Shown here piece by piece: positions 43,346 to 52,449 of a stretch of 64,000 bases of DNA. This DNA is from Granulosicoccus sp045110515 (lineage in GTDB: Bacteria; Pseudomonadota; Gammaproteobacteria; Granulosicoccales; Granulosicoccaceae), in assembly GCA_045110515.1 (NCBI GenBank), contig JBGCGD010000030.1, positions 1 to 64,000 of the forward strand. Reading direction: 5' to 3'. The notes below the pieces were generated by a model that worked only from the letters and a program-made list of their open reading frames with translations, was not told where the DNA came from and made no database searches. A program made the position numbers and the translations under genes. Each line of letters starts with the position of its first letter. Within the stretch, counting starts at the first letter, position 1.

Positions 43346-43555
43346 TTACGCCTTTGTGTAGATGTTAAAAAAATACACGAGACGGTTATCATTATCAATC
43401 CATGGCCACACGACCAAATCGACTTGTTCGCCAGCCATTACATTGGCAACTTTATCGCAAGTGTTGGCAAGATGTGTGTCGCGCTCTGCGACTGTCGTCA
43501 TCTCGGGGATGGATATTTGACAGGCTAGCAATGATAGGGATTCATTAACCGTCAT
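43346..43555 (-). pseudogene. Carbon-nitrogen hydrolase (nitrilase family), N-terminal fragment
   Basis: About 50 residues typical of the nitrilase-fold N-terminus (SLSLLACQISIPEMTTVAERDTHL is split here: LLACQISIPEM, AERDTHLANTCDKVA, VDLVVWP) are followed by unrelated codons and a stop. The catalytic Glu-Lys-Cys part is missing. It lies immediately upstream of the SABATH gene in the same direction; the pair may once have formed an operon (nitrile or amide to acid to methyl ester). Confidence 0.7.
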
Positions 43556-43598
43556 TACTGCCTCTCAATTTGCCATAACTCACAAGCTGACGCTCGCT

Positions 43599-43995
43599 TT
43601 ATGCCCGGCTTTTATACATTCTTCGACGACGCTCTTTCACAGCTCGTGTCGCCTCTTCAGAGCCATCATGTACCGATCCAAACCATCTATCCCAAGGCAT
43701 TTCGATCGTACCGTAGTTACATTCAAAATACTTATGGTGCAATTGATGATGAAAGTCCGCGGCTTCTGTGACGGTTTTGTCTTTTATCAACAGTTTCTCA
43801 AAGCCTGAGTGCGAAAATGCCGGGCCATACAACGCATGTACAAATGCAAAAGTACGATGACCGGATGCGATGTAATGATAAAATGTATCAGTACCGATGA
43901 TATATAAATGATGTGTTCTACAGGATGCATCGACATACCTGACCACGGCCCAATATGAATATTTTTGTGGTGCAGTAAGGGCTGGTTGAAATGAC
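43599..43995 (-). pseudogene. Sterol desaturase/fatty acid hydroxylase, C-terminal fragment, frameshifted
   Basis: One frame gives HHKNIHIGPWSGMSMHPVEH and a following helix; a shift near 43845 is needed to continue into AFSHSGFEKLLIKDKTV, FHHQLHHKYFECNYG and the ending WFGSVHDGSEEATRAVKERRRR. It closely parallels the intact enzyme at 32858-33865 (GPWSGLSMHPVEH, HHQLHHRYFECNYG). The N-terminal half with the first histidine box is missing. At its 5' side it is fused to a SnoaL-like fragment. Confidence 0.85.
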
Positions 43996-44319
43996 CAGTG
44001 TAGTAACCCGTTGTGGTTAGCCATTCAGTATCGAGATACTGTCCACCGAGCAAAATGCTATTCTGACGTTGTAAGCTAGAGAATGCCTGATACAACAATG
44101 TATAAAATCCTAGAAATAGCCTGTGCCACCCGTCATTTTGTTTATCGGATGGGCAATATCGATGTGAGCATCCGTTTCAAAGAACGCGTGCGAAGCGCTT
44201 TCTATTGCAACAGCTGATGACTGCTCGAAACTATTCAGAAACGATTTGTAGCGCAACTTGTTGGTATGGGACTGTTCTGTCGCAATACCCATTTCGGCAC
44301 GGGGAGATCGTGTAGGCAT
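43996..44319 (-). pseudogene. SnoaL/NTF2-like protein, N-terminal fragment, frameshifted
   Basis: From the ATG at 44319 the frame reads to AHIDIAHPINKMTGG; after a shift around 44110 it continues as LLYQAFSSLQRQNSILLGGQ and TTGYYTGHFNQP, then abruptly becomes the hydroxylase fragment. It matches the first 95 residues of the intact SnoaL-like protein at 44522-45502 (INVVHPFNDLDG, LQQAFEGLYRRDDIFLAGQ, STGYYVGRF). The two dead pieces thus form one chimeric pseudogene. Confidence 0.8.
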
Positions 44320-44521
44320 GCTGTGAAGTTAGAATGAGGGCCAATCCAGCAAAGATGATACCGCAGTTCCCGTCACCCCTCGCTGCAAGATATTAACCTC
44401 CATTGACTACCAGGTCTAAACCGTTATAGTCAGCGCATGGGATCAATAAGCCTTCAATCTGCTCGTACAATTGCCGAGAGCTCTGCCATGCGTTTGCTCG
44501 AGGTGCGCTCAAGGAAATAAC

Positions 44522-45502
44522 ATGTCATCACATGACCGTTCACTCTATCTGCGCTACGCAGAGGCCCTGCAACACCCAAGCGATTTTTCAGGCGCTGTTT
44601 CAGAGTTTTTCGCCTCAGACGCCAGCATCAACGTTGTTCATCCATTCAATGACTTGGATGGGGCTAAGGTATACGTCGATAAATTCTTGCGCCCGTTACA
44701 ACAAGCCTTTGAAGGGCTTTACAGACGTGACGATATATTCCTGGCTGGCCAATTTGAAGGACAAAACTGGATTAGTTCTACCGGTTACTATGTCGGACGC
44801 TTTTCACAAGACTGGATCGGTCTCAAGGCCACAGGCACGCTGCGTTATTTACGCTATGGGGAGTTCCATCGCATTGAGAACGGTAAAGCCGTAGAAAGCT
44901 ATATCTACTTGGACTTACCGGAACTGATGATTGCTTGCAATCAATGGCCATTGGCCATGGGACCGGGTCTGTCACGCGGTTATACCGGTCTGATCCACGG
45001 CCCTGCAAGCAGAGACGGCGTCATGATGAACGCCACCGATCCTGCCGAGGGTCAACGCAGTTATCAGATAGTGACGGATATGCTCGCCGGGTTGGCGACC
45101 AAGGATGAAGCGTGGCGACCCTATTGGCACAAAAACATGATGTGGTACGGCCCGGGCGCATTTGGAAGTTTTGTGGGTATCGACGAGTTTGCGTCGTTTC
45201 AAGTTCCCTTTGAATCGCAGTTTAACGGATGGTCGGGTGGATCCTCAAACAACGGGTTGACCAAGCACTTCACAAGATATGGCGACGGAAATTATACGTG
45301 CTCGGGTGGTTGGCCATCCGTGACAGGTATCAACGTAAAACCATTCCTCGGACAAGGCCCCACACAAGAGCGAATCTTCATGCGTGTCTGCGACTGGTGG
45401 CGGCGAGAAGACGAGCTTCTTGTTGAGAACTGGGTTTTTGTTGATGTCCCGCATGCATTGCTGCAACTGGGATATGACCCGTTACCTAGCTGGGAAGGTT
45501 AG
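44522..45502 (+). CDS. Two-domain SnoaL/NTF2-like (polyketide-cyclase-fold) protein
   Basis: A 326-residue protein built of two NTF2-like cone-fold domains, about residues 15-150 and 175-320. Each has aromatic-rich strands typical of SnoaL-like enzymes (for example ISSTGYYVGRFSQDW and MMWYGPGAFGSFVGIDEF). The ATG at 44522 has AAGGA six bases upstream, better than one at 44471. The function is unknown; such proteins act as cyclases, isomerases or dehydratases on small hydrophobic substrates. A broken relative lies just upstream on the other strand. Confidence 0.75.
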   Translation: MSSHDRSLYLRYAEALQHPSDFSGAVSEFFASDASINVVHPFNDLDGAKVYVDKFLRPLQQAFEGLYRRDDIFLAGQFEGQNWISSTGYYVGRFSQDWIGLKATGTLRYLRYGEFHRIENGKAVESYIYLDLPELMIACNQWPLAMGPGLSRGYTGLIHGPASRDGVMMNATDPAEGQRSYQIVTDMLAGLATKDEAWRPYWHKNMMWYGPGAFGSFVGIDEFASFQVPFESQFNGWSGGSSNNGLTKHFTRYGDGNYTCSGGWPSVTGINVKPFLGQGPTQERIFMRVCDWWRREDELLVENWVFVDVPHALLQLGYDPLPSWEG

Positions 45503-45510
45503 CAAGAGCA

Positions 45511-45999
45511 CTATTCATTTTCTGAGGTAAATATATTTAAGTCACCCTTATCGCTAAATCGAACAGCCCCAAAACTACCTTCAGGTGCCCCCAGCTTTCC
45601 TGTGAGCGAGTAGGCTATTGGCTGATTTGTGACTCCCTCTTTTCCCATGGCGTCAGCTCGAGCCAAAAGTTGGCGCACAACGCTGAACGCAGAGATGCTG
45701 ACTGGCACAGTTAATACCGCGTCACTAAATCGTGGAATTTCGCCAGTTATATTGCTAACGCCACTGGCAAGGCCGCGACCATCAAGATCAAGCCGAACTG
45801 ACATACCGTCGTACGCCAGTGGTGTTTCGTTAGGATTCTGCACACGAAGTTTTAATTCGAAGCGGACTTCTAATCCCTCACTAGGCAAGGCCTTCATTCC
45901 GACTACCTGCACATTAGGTCTGTCGACGCCCGACAGAGTGGCACAGCCACTGAGCAAGGCGATGATAAAGGCTGTGAGGGGTAATAAATATCGATTCAT
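45511..45999 (-). CDS. LEA14-like (LEA type 2) lipoprotein
   Basis: A 162-residue lipoprotein. The ATG at 45999 gives a signal peptide ending in the lipobox LLSGC (cysteine at about 17), and AAGGACTC precedes it; a longer frame to 46059 lacks these. The mature part has the WHy/LEA14 beta-sandwich pattern (FELKLRVQNPNETPLAYDGMSV split as FELKLRVQNPN and PLAYDGMSVRLDLDG). Members are periplasmic or envelope proteins of unknown stress-related function. It is convergent with the SnoaL gene. Confidence 0.82.
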   Translation of the reverse strand: MNRYLLPLTAFIIALLSGCATLSGVDRPNVQVVGMKALPSEGLEVRFELKLRVQNPNETPLAYDGMSVRLDLDGRGLASGVSNITGEIPRFSDAVLTVPVSISAFSVVRQLLARADAMGKEGVTNQPIAYSLTGKLGAPEGSFGAVRFSDKGDLNIFTSENE

Positions 46000-46080
46000 A
46001 TCGTCTGAGAGTCCTTGTGTTGGTGGTAAGCCAACTCTTTCCACAGCTTTAGTGTACACAGTTATGAAAATAACAAACCA

Positions 46081-47028
46081 TCAAATCGGCGGAGCTGCTC
46101 GTTCAGTCATCAACTCTCTGGCGGTGACTCTCTCCCGGTGAATCATATAGAGCCCAGCACCGATAATAATGGCTATGCCCATTTGGCTAAGTGCGTTAGG
46201 AAAATCGTGGAAAACCAGATAGCCGAATACGGTGGCCACCGGTAACTCAAAATACTGCAGTGGAGCCAAGGTGGCAGATGGTGCTAAGGACAGAGCGTAA
46301 GTCATCATCATGTGGCTAACCGTTGCGAAGAATCCAGCACCAAAGAGCCATAGCCAAGCAAATCCTGTCGGCATTACAGGATCTAATAAATCTGAGCCGG
46401 TACCTTGCGCAAGCAGTAGCGCTGGTAGGCAAAATACACTAGCAACCAAACCGGTATGGAATTGCAAAGCAACCGGATGTAACTTGCGCGACAGACCTCG
46501 CGTCACAAGAATGTAAAAAGCGAAGGCGACTGCGGTTCCCAGAGGAATCAGCGCAACGACGCCAAAGGCCGCAAAACTGGGTTGAATCACGAACAGGACT
46601 CCGACGAATCCAACCATGCACGCCGAGATACGGCGTGGTCCGACGTCCTCATCTAAGTAGAATTTACCGAACAACAAAACAATGAAAGGCGCTATGAATA
46701 CAATGGCTAGTGCATCGGCAAGCGGCATTACACGGATCGCCGCGATGAAACAAAAGGTTGCAAACAGCAAAAATAAGGACCGCGCTATGAGTGGCAGCCA
46801 TAACGCACGCGGCACGTGTAAAGACAGCCCCATGACTTTTATAAACGGTGCCATAAGCGCACACTGAATGGTAAAGCGCGCAGCGGTAATCTGCCCTACG
46901 GGTATACTGGAGGACGCAAGTTTGGCTGCTACGTCCAGCAAGGGTGCGGTTACGCAAAAACCAAGCATCAGCACAACACCTACGAGAATGTTGTCAGTGG
47001 ATGGAGCCGAAGATGCCGTGTTTGTCAT
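46081..47028 (-). CDS. EamA/DMT-family transporter
   Basis: A 315-residue membrane protein with ten predicted helices in two EamA halves (about 15-150 and 160-300). Characteristic segments are FCFIAAIRVMPLADALAIVFIAP (in parts: AAIRVMPLADA, IVFIAPF), and LAPLQYFELPVATVFGYLVF in the second half. Members export metabolites or amino acids, and some import; the substrate cannot be inferred. It is 34 bases from the DUF3604 gene on the same strand and may be transcribed with it. Confidence 0.88.
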   Translation of the reverse strand: MTNTASSAPSTDNILVGVVLMLGFCVTAPLLDVAAKLASSSIPVGQITAARFTIQCALMAPFIKVMGLSLHVPRALWLPLIARSLFLLFATFCFIAAIRVMPLADALAIVFIAPFIVLLFGKFYLDEDVGPRRISACMVGFVGVLFVIQPSFAAFGVVALIPLGTAVAFAFYILVTRGLSRKLHPVALQFHTGLVASVFCLPALLLAQGTGSDLLDPVMPTGFAWLWLFGAGFFATVSHMMMTYALSLAPSATLAPLQYFELPVATVFGYLVFHDFPNALSQMGIAIIIGAGLYMIHRERVTARELMTERAAPPI

Positions 47029-47062
47029 GGTTCATAGCATAGCTTAATGGTTTTAAGCTAGC

Positions 47063-49309
47063 TCATTTAAAACTGTATATCGGACTTGTCCAGGCAACAT
47101 GCCCGTCCTCCAATGTAATGCGTGCATAAATCACGCTATCGCCCTTCGCGGGAATCTTCACATCACGGCTTATTGATAGCTGTGTCTCGTTGAGTTGCTC
47201 GGGCAGACGTTGTATGACCAGTGCTTTATCTATGCCGCCACACGAAATTTCTGTACCGTCAATAGTGACATCTGCTAACGCTACGTTCATAACACCCTGA
47301 TTCGTTTTAACGTCTATTGAAGAATCCGCGGATTCGTTCTCTACCCATAGATCAATAGATTGTGCGCCACCTGTGGTAACGCTGGTCCATTCCAAACACG
47401 TCGCAGAAGTAAGCTTCGGCTGCCGATCAGGGTTGTAGAAATTAGTCGCTGTTATTCTGACAATGGTGGCGCCCGTCAAGTTAGCTGAGGCCGTCCATTT
47501 GACCAAGCGCTGACGGCCTCGAGTTTCCTGCCCCTTGCAACTTATTCGATAGCGCGCACCCAGATCGGATTCTGAATACGGACGCATACACTCTATTCGT
47601 TTGGTTCCATCGTAGAGTTCAATTTTTTCAATCGGCGCGTGCGCTAGGACATCCAAACTGAACGTAGCAGTCGCTTGATCGGTTTGAACGATGTCGCCCA
47701 TCATTGCAGTATCACTAAGCGTATGCTCATCATTGCCCAATGAGGGATTCCTGAAGAAGATCTTAGCGGGCTGTCCGTAATTCATCTGTGCTGCCAGATA
47801 CAATCGACAACCCGTGGTGGCGTAATGGTGTCTTCTACGAAACTCTTTGAACAAACTATCGCGCGTCAATTCAGGTAGTAGGTGACAAGTCAGACCGCCG
47901 TAGGAGCCGAATTTGGCATCACCAGGGTAAGACGCGCCAGGTCGCCCCTTGTGGCCATCGGAGCCTGCAACGATACCAATGCGATAACCCATCGCTAAAG
48001 CGTCATGAACAATCCAATCGAAGGTCCCCCAACTGGAATGTACTTCCACTGAAGGTTCAACGCGGGCATCGTGCGCATAGGTCACATCAGCGAATCGACC
48101 ACCGACATGCGGTACGACAAGCACGTCCTCTCCTTCCAGAGCCTCGAACAGTTCCGTGACATCGTGACAATCAGTTTCCGGCCGGGTTTTATCTTGGATG
48201 ATTGCACGTGAAGATCGATATATAGGGCGTCCTTCCGTTCGGTACCATACGTTGTGATCACCGCCTAATCCTGTGTTTCCAGACCATTCATATCCTGGCA
48301 ATGCTAAAAATATTCCTTCTTCGTTAAATTCGGCCGTCAGACTATTTATCTCCGACCAGAAGTCATCGGTAATTTGAAAATCATTACCTTGATGTCCTGT
48401 GATATCGACAAAAGATCGATATTTCCCGAAAAAGAAATAATCCCGTGCAGACCCTGAGCCGATGGTTTCCCCGGATTGACCATGCATATCTGACCAATAG
48501 TGACTAAAGGGCGAACTGCTCTTGATACGTAAAGGGTTTGAGCGAGCAACAACTGCATCGTCTATAAGTACGTCAATGTGGTAGTCGCCCTCTTCGTCTA
48601 TTACTAAATCGTCCAGCACGATTGAAAAATCGCCGCTATTGAAAGTGGCTTTTTCCGGTAGACCTTTTATCGGGTTGTTAGCTTTCAAGGACACGACGCC
48701 AGTAAACTGATCAGACGGATTTCCCCAACGATCTTCAGGCTTAACGATAAACCGAAAAGGTTGTCCGACTTGCCGTAATGTGGGCAAGAGCGCTTTCCAC
48801 ACGGATGCCTTACCCGGTACGATAGTGATGAATGGTTGTTTATCCTCTTCCAACGGTGTGTAATCGACCGTTGCGAAAGCATCAACCGTTATTCGGAATT
48901 GATGTTCAGCCTCTATATGTGTTTGAGTGCGAACACCGGGAGACCCTTGTCGTTGGTCACCCACACGAAACGTAATTTCATCTCCCGGTTTAAGAAACTC
49001 CTTACATAGAACCGTGATGCTATGCCCCCATGGCCTCAAGTTTCGCTTGTAGCTAATATCGACTTCAATCAACGCATTGTTGGACGTCTCGACCGTTAAG
49101 TAACCAGGTGCTGTGGGGTCGTCCATTTGTAATGGGGTCATGTCCGAATGGGTACGGAACGCAAGCTTTACCCCACCCTGATCATCAATACCAAATTTTC
49201 CCGCTGTATAGATCAGGGTATAACTTTGCCACGAGCCGGCTTCGACGGGCTGCTGCGGAGTCACACTGGCAGAGCCCATTAAATCTCGACGGTAATCATG
49301 ATTTGGCAT
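47063..49309 (-). CDS. DUF3604 (PHP-like) protein
   Basis: A 748-residue protein of the DUF3604 family. An N-terminal beta-rich region starts at YRRDLMGSASV, and the central domain has PHP/metallohydrolase-like motifs HYWSDMHGQSGETIG, DITGHQGNDF and VAGSDGHKGRPG, which supply His/Asp ligands for metals. A C-terminal beta-sandwich follows. The ATG at 49309 fits the family start; the frame is open to 49405. No signal peptide is obvious. The enzyme activity of the family is not established to my knowledge; a phosphoesterase-like or hydrolytic role is a guess from the fold. Confidence 0.8.
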   Translation of the reverse strand: MPNHDYRRDLMGSASVTPQQPVEAGSWQSYTLIYTAGKFGIDDQGGVKLAFRTHSDMTPLQMDDPTAPGYLTVETSNNALIEVDISYKRNLRPWGHSITVLCKEFLKPGDEITFRVGDQRQGSPGVRTQTHIEAEHQFRITVDAFATVDYTPLEEDKQPFITIVPGKASVWKALLPTLRQVGQPFRFIVKPEDRWGNPSDQFTGVVSLKANNPIKGLPEKATFNSGDFSIVLDDLVIDEEGDYHIDVLIDDAVVARSNPLRIKSSSPFSHYWSDMHGQSGETIGSGSARDYFFFGKYRSFVDITGHQGNDFQITDDFWSEINSLTAEFNEEGIFLALPGYEWSGNTGLGGDHNVWYRTEGRPIYRSSRAIIQDKTRPETDCHDVTELFEALEGEDVLVVPHVGGRFADVTYAHDARVEPSVEVHSSWGTFDWIVHDALAMGYRIGIVAGSDGHKGRPGASYPGDAKFGSYGGLTCHLLPELTRDSLFKEFRRRHHYATTGCRLYLAAQMNYGQPAKIFFRNPSLGNDEHTLSDTAMMGDIVQTDQATATFSLDVLAHAPIEKIELYDGTKRIECMRPYSESDLGARYRISCKGQETRGRQRLVKWTASANLTGATIVRITATNFYNPDRQPKLTSATCLEWTSVTTGGAQSIDLWVENESADSSIDVKTNQGVMNVALADVTIDGTEISCGGIDKALVIQRLPEQLNETQLSISRDVKIPAKGDSVIYARITLEDGHVAWTSPIYSFK

Positions 49310-49472
49310 TACATACTCGCCCGTATATAGAAAATTCCTTACAAGATTATAGGAAACTTGCTTCTCATACCTGCGCTCGTCGATTCTAGGGCATGGCGAC
49401 ATCACTTCCGGTGCTTAACGAGCGTTTTTTATACTCGGGCAAGCCTGATTCATGGCTTTTAAGCTATATTAG

Positions 49473-49506
49473 TTGACATTCCAGTCACTGGAACCTCCAT
49501 CATAAA
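49473..49506 (+). promoter_or_regulatory. CueR-type copper-responsive promoter of copA
   Basis: TTGACA at 49473-49478 is followed directly by the palindrome TTCCAGTCACTGGAA (49479-49493), with the -10 expected around 49498-49506. A dyad packed between -35 and -10 is the hallmark of MerR-family activators. It lies 47 bases upstream of copA, whose operon also encodes the CueR regulator. Confidence 0.65.
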
Positions 49507-49539
49507 TCATGTAGAGGTGGTTATTCGATAGGAAGTGCC

Positions 49540-52002
49540 ATGCAGTCGTCCAAGACGCTAACAATACCGATAGAGGGAATGAACTGCGCATCCTGCGTCT
49601 CTCGAGTGGAGAAGGCAGTATTGGCGGTGGATGGTGTTACAGACGCGTCCGTTAATCTGGCTCAGGAATCTGCAACCGTTAGCCTTGTGGAGACCAACGC
49701 TTTATCGCCTGTAATAGCAGCCCTGTCTGATGCTGGCTATCCGGCCAGAACCCAATCGGTGGTGCTCGATGTTCAGGGTATGAGCTGTGCATCGTGTGTG
49801 GGTCGAATTGAGAAGACCTTGCTCAACATTGATGGCGTGACCGCCGCCAGCGCTAATTTGGCGACAGGCACGGCTGATGTACGTTTTACCGGAACAACAC
49901 TCAATACCTCGGCTATAGCGGGAATCTTAACAGACGCAGGTTACGCATCCAGTGTCCGCGATGAGCAGTCTGGACGAAATTCCGATCATCGCGCTGATCA
50001 GATAGCGCAGCTCAAACGCTCCACTCTTATAGCAGCAGTCTTTGCTATTCCAGTTTTTATCATTGAAATGGGATCGCACCTGTTCCCGGCCTTTCGGGAA
50101 TTGATCGGTACTGCCTTAGGTACAACAAACAGCCACTATGTACAGTTTTTACTCACCTCCGTAGTACTGTTTGGACCGGGTTTACAGTTTTACCGCACAG
50201 GCTTTCCTGCCCTCTTTCGCGGTGCACCCACAATGAACTCATTGGTTGCCTTAGGGACGTCCGCAGCATATGCGTTTTCTGTGGTTTCAACGTTTGCCCC
50301 GAGTTTACTACCCGGAGGTACGGCAAACATCTACTACGAAGCGGCTGCTGTTATCGTGGTGTTGATTCTCTTTGGCCGTTACCTAGAGGCACGTGCAAAG
50401 GGTCGCACCGGGAGCGCAATTCAGAAACTGATTGGCTTGCAAGCAAAAACAGGACGAGTCGAACGTGACGATGTCATCATTGATTTAGAAATAGATCAGA
50501 TTGTTCAAGGAGACAATATTCATGTTCGGCCCGGTGAAAAATTCCCCGTCGATGGAATCGTGTTAGCGGGCCAATCCTTCGTCGACGAGAGCATGATCAC
50601 CGGCGAACCCATTCCTGTTGAGAAACAAGCAGACGCGCGCGTCAGTGGTGGCACTATCAATGGAACAGGCTCGCTAACTTACCGCGCTACCGCTGTTGGT
50701 AAGGACACACTGCTGGCTCAAATTGTCACGATGGTGGAACAAGCACAAGGGGCGAAGCTCCCTATACAGGGTCTGGTTGATCAAATTAGTGCCTGGTTTG
50801 TGCCTGTGGTCATTCTTATCGCATTTATCACGATGGCCGTCTGGTTTGCGTTTGGCCCAGAACCCTCACTGAGCTATGCACTGGTAGCGGGTGTTGCTGT
50901 GTTGATCATTGCCTGCCCCTGTGCAATGGGGTTAGCGACCCCCACCTCCATCATGGTCGGCACAGGCACAGCTGCGTCAATGGGTGTGCTGTTTCGTCAA
51001 GGTGATGCCCTGCAACGACTTCAAGGCGTGGATACGATTGCATTCGACAAAACAGGGACACTGACACAGGGTGCTCCTGAATTAACTCATTTCGAATTAG
51101 CCAATGGATTCTCAGAGGAAGACGTCTTGGTTCTGATTGCCTCAGTCGAGGCTTTATCGGAACATCCGATTAGCGATGCCATAGTCAGGGCTGCAACCGC
51201 TAGAGACTTACCCATTCGGGAAACCGAAAATTTCTCATCACACACCGGCTACGGTGTTCAGGCGCTTGTCGGTGGTCGTGACGTACTGATCGGCGCCGAT
51301 CGTTTGATGAGTCGAGAAAACATCCCGACGGGTCAAATGTTGGAAAAAGGAGAAGCGCTCGCTAAGCGAGGCATTACGCCTCTTTATGCCACTATTGATG
51401 GTCAGCTTGCAGCAGTCATCGGTGTTACAGATCCAATAAAAGAAGGCGCTGTTACAGCCGTTAGAACGCTTCAGAAAATGGGCCTGACACCGGTAATGAT
51501 TACAGGCGACAACGCGCTCACAGCACGAAATATAGCCGATGAATTAGGCATTGATCGCGTCATTGCAGGCGTTCTGCCTGGTGGGAAGGTCAACACAGTT
51601 CAAGACCTACAAACAAACGGGCAACGCGTTGCTTTTGTTGGTGATGGTATTAACGATGCACCAGCACTTGCAACCGCAGATGTAGGTATTGCTATTGGCA
51701 CTGGGACCGACGTCGCCATAGAAGCCGCCGATGTAGTGCTGATGTCGGGTAACCTGAAAGGGGTCGTTAGCGCTATCAATGTCAGTCAGCAAACAATCCG
51801 AAATATTAAGCAAAATTTATTTTGGGCCTTTGCTTACAACATCCTACTGATACCCATCGCAGCCGGAGTTCTGTATCCGTTTTACGGCATCGTTTTATCG
51901 CCGATGTTGGCAGCAGCTGCCATGTCTTTATCCAGTATTTTCGTTTTGGCAAATGCGTTAAGACTTCGATGGATTGATACGCGAGTAGAATCGATACCAT
52001 GA
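49540..52002 (+). CDS. copA: Cu(I)-exporting P1B-type ATPase
   Basis: An 820-residue inner-membrane pump. Two N-terminal heavy-metal domains carry CASC sites (Cys16/Cys19 and Cys83/Cys86). Then come the actuator motif GEPIPVEK, the transmembrane metal site Cys459-Pro-Cys461, phosphorylation site Asp503 (DKTGT) and the hinge GDGINDAPALA. It exports Cu(I) from the cytoplasm. AGGAAG sits five bases before the ATG. The stop overlaps the cueR start by four bases, so the two are co-expressed under the CueR-type promoter. Confidence 0.96.
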   Translation: MQSSKTLTIPIEGMNCASCVSRVEKAVLAVDGVTDASVNLAQESATVSLVETNALSPVIAALSDAGYPARTQSVVLDVQGMSCASCVGRIEKTLLNIDGVTAASANLATGTADVRFTGTTLNTSAIAGILTDAGYASSVRDEQSGRNSDHRADQIAQLKRSTLIAAVFAIPVFIIEMGSHLFPAFRELIGTALGTTNSHYVQFLLTSVVLFGPGLQFYRTGFPALFRGAPTMNSLVALGTSAAYAFSVVSTFAPSLLPGGTANIYYEAAAVIVVLILFGRYLEARAKGRTGSAIQKLIGLQAKTGRVERDDVIIDLEIDQIVQGDNIHVRPGEKFPVDGIVLAGQSFVDESMITGEPIPVEKQADARVSGGTINGTGSLTYRATAVGKDTLLAQIVTMVEQAQGAKLPIQGLVDQISAWFVPVVILIAFITMAVWFAFGPEPSLSYALVAGVAVLIIACPCAMGLATPTSIMVGTGTAASMGVLFRQGDALQRLQGVDTIAFDKTGTLTQGAPELTHFELANGFSEEDVLVLIASVEALSEHPISDAIVRAATARDLPIRETENFSSHTGYGVQALVGGRDVLIGADRLMSRENIPTGQMLEKGEALAKRGITPLYATIDGQLAAVIGVTDPIKEGAVTAVRTLQKMGLTPVMITGDNALTARNIADELGIDRVIAGVLPGGKVNTVQDLQTNGQRVAFVGDGINDAPALATADVGIAIGTGTDVAIEAADVVLMSGNLKGVVSAINVSQQTIRNIKQNLFWAFAYNILLIPIAAGVLYPFYGIVLSPMLAAAAMSLSSIFVLANALRLRWIDTRVESIP

Positions 52003-52400
52003 ATATCAAACAAGCGGCACAAGAGTCAGGGTTGCCGGTAAAAACGATTCGCTATTACGATGATATCGGTCTTATCAATCCACCCAGAGATCATAACGGC
52101 TATCGTGATTTTCGTGATAACGACCTGCACAAACTCACCTTTGTTGCCCAGGCTCGCTCTTTGGGTTTTACCATAGAGGATTGCCGCACCTTACTAGCAC
52201 TCTATGAGGACGATGCGCGTGAAAGTGCGGACGTTAAGCGTATTGCGAAGCAACACCTATTTGAAATAAAAGCGAAAATTGCCAAGCTCAATACCATGAG
52301 CGATACCTTGTCACATCTCATTAATGAATGTGCGGGGGATTCTCGACCAGACTGCCCTATTCTGGATAATTTTGGCAAACGAGATTCTGACTTAAATTGA
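51999..52400 (+). CDS. cueR: Copper-responsive MerR-family regulator CueR
   Basis: A 133-residue MerR protein. The N-terminal helix-turn-helix has QESGLPVKTIRYYDDIGLI, and the C-terminal metal loop holds Cys111 and Cys119 in the CueR-type C-x7-C arrangement (ECAGDSRPDCPI). It activates copA when Cu(I) binds. It overlaps copA by four bases rather than being divergent as in E. coli. Confidence 0.93.
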   Translation: MNIKQAAQESGLPVKTIRYYDDIGLINPPRDHNGYRDFRDNDLHKLTFVAQARSLGFTIEDCRTLLALYEDDARESADVKRIAKQHLFEIKAKIAKLNTMSDTLSHLINECAGDSRPDCPILDNFGKRDSDLN

Positions 52401-52449
52401 ACCTTCGTTACTGATTCATAAATCGCGCGTCCCGTTTGATTTTCACCCA

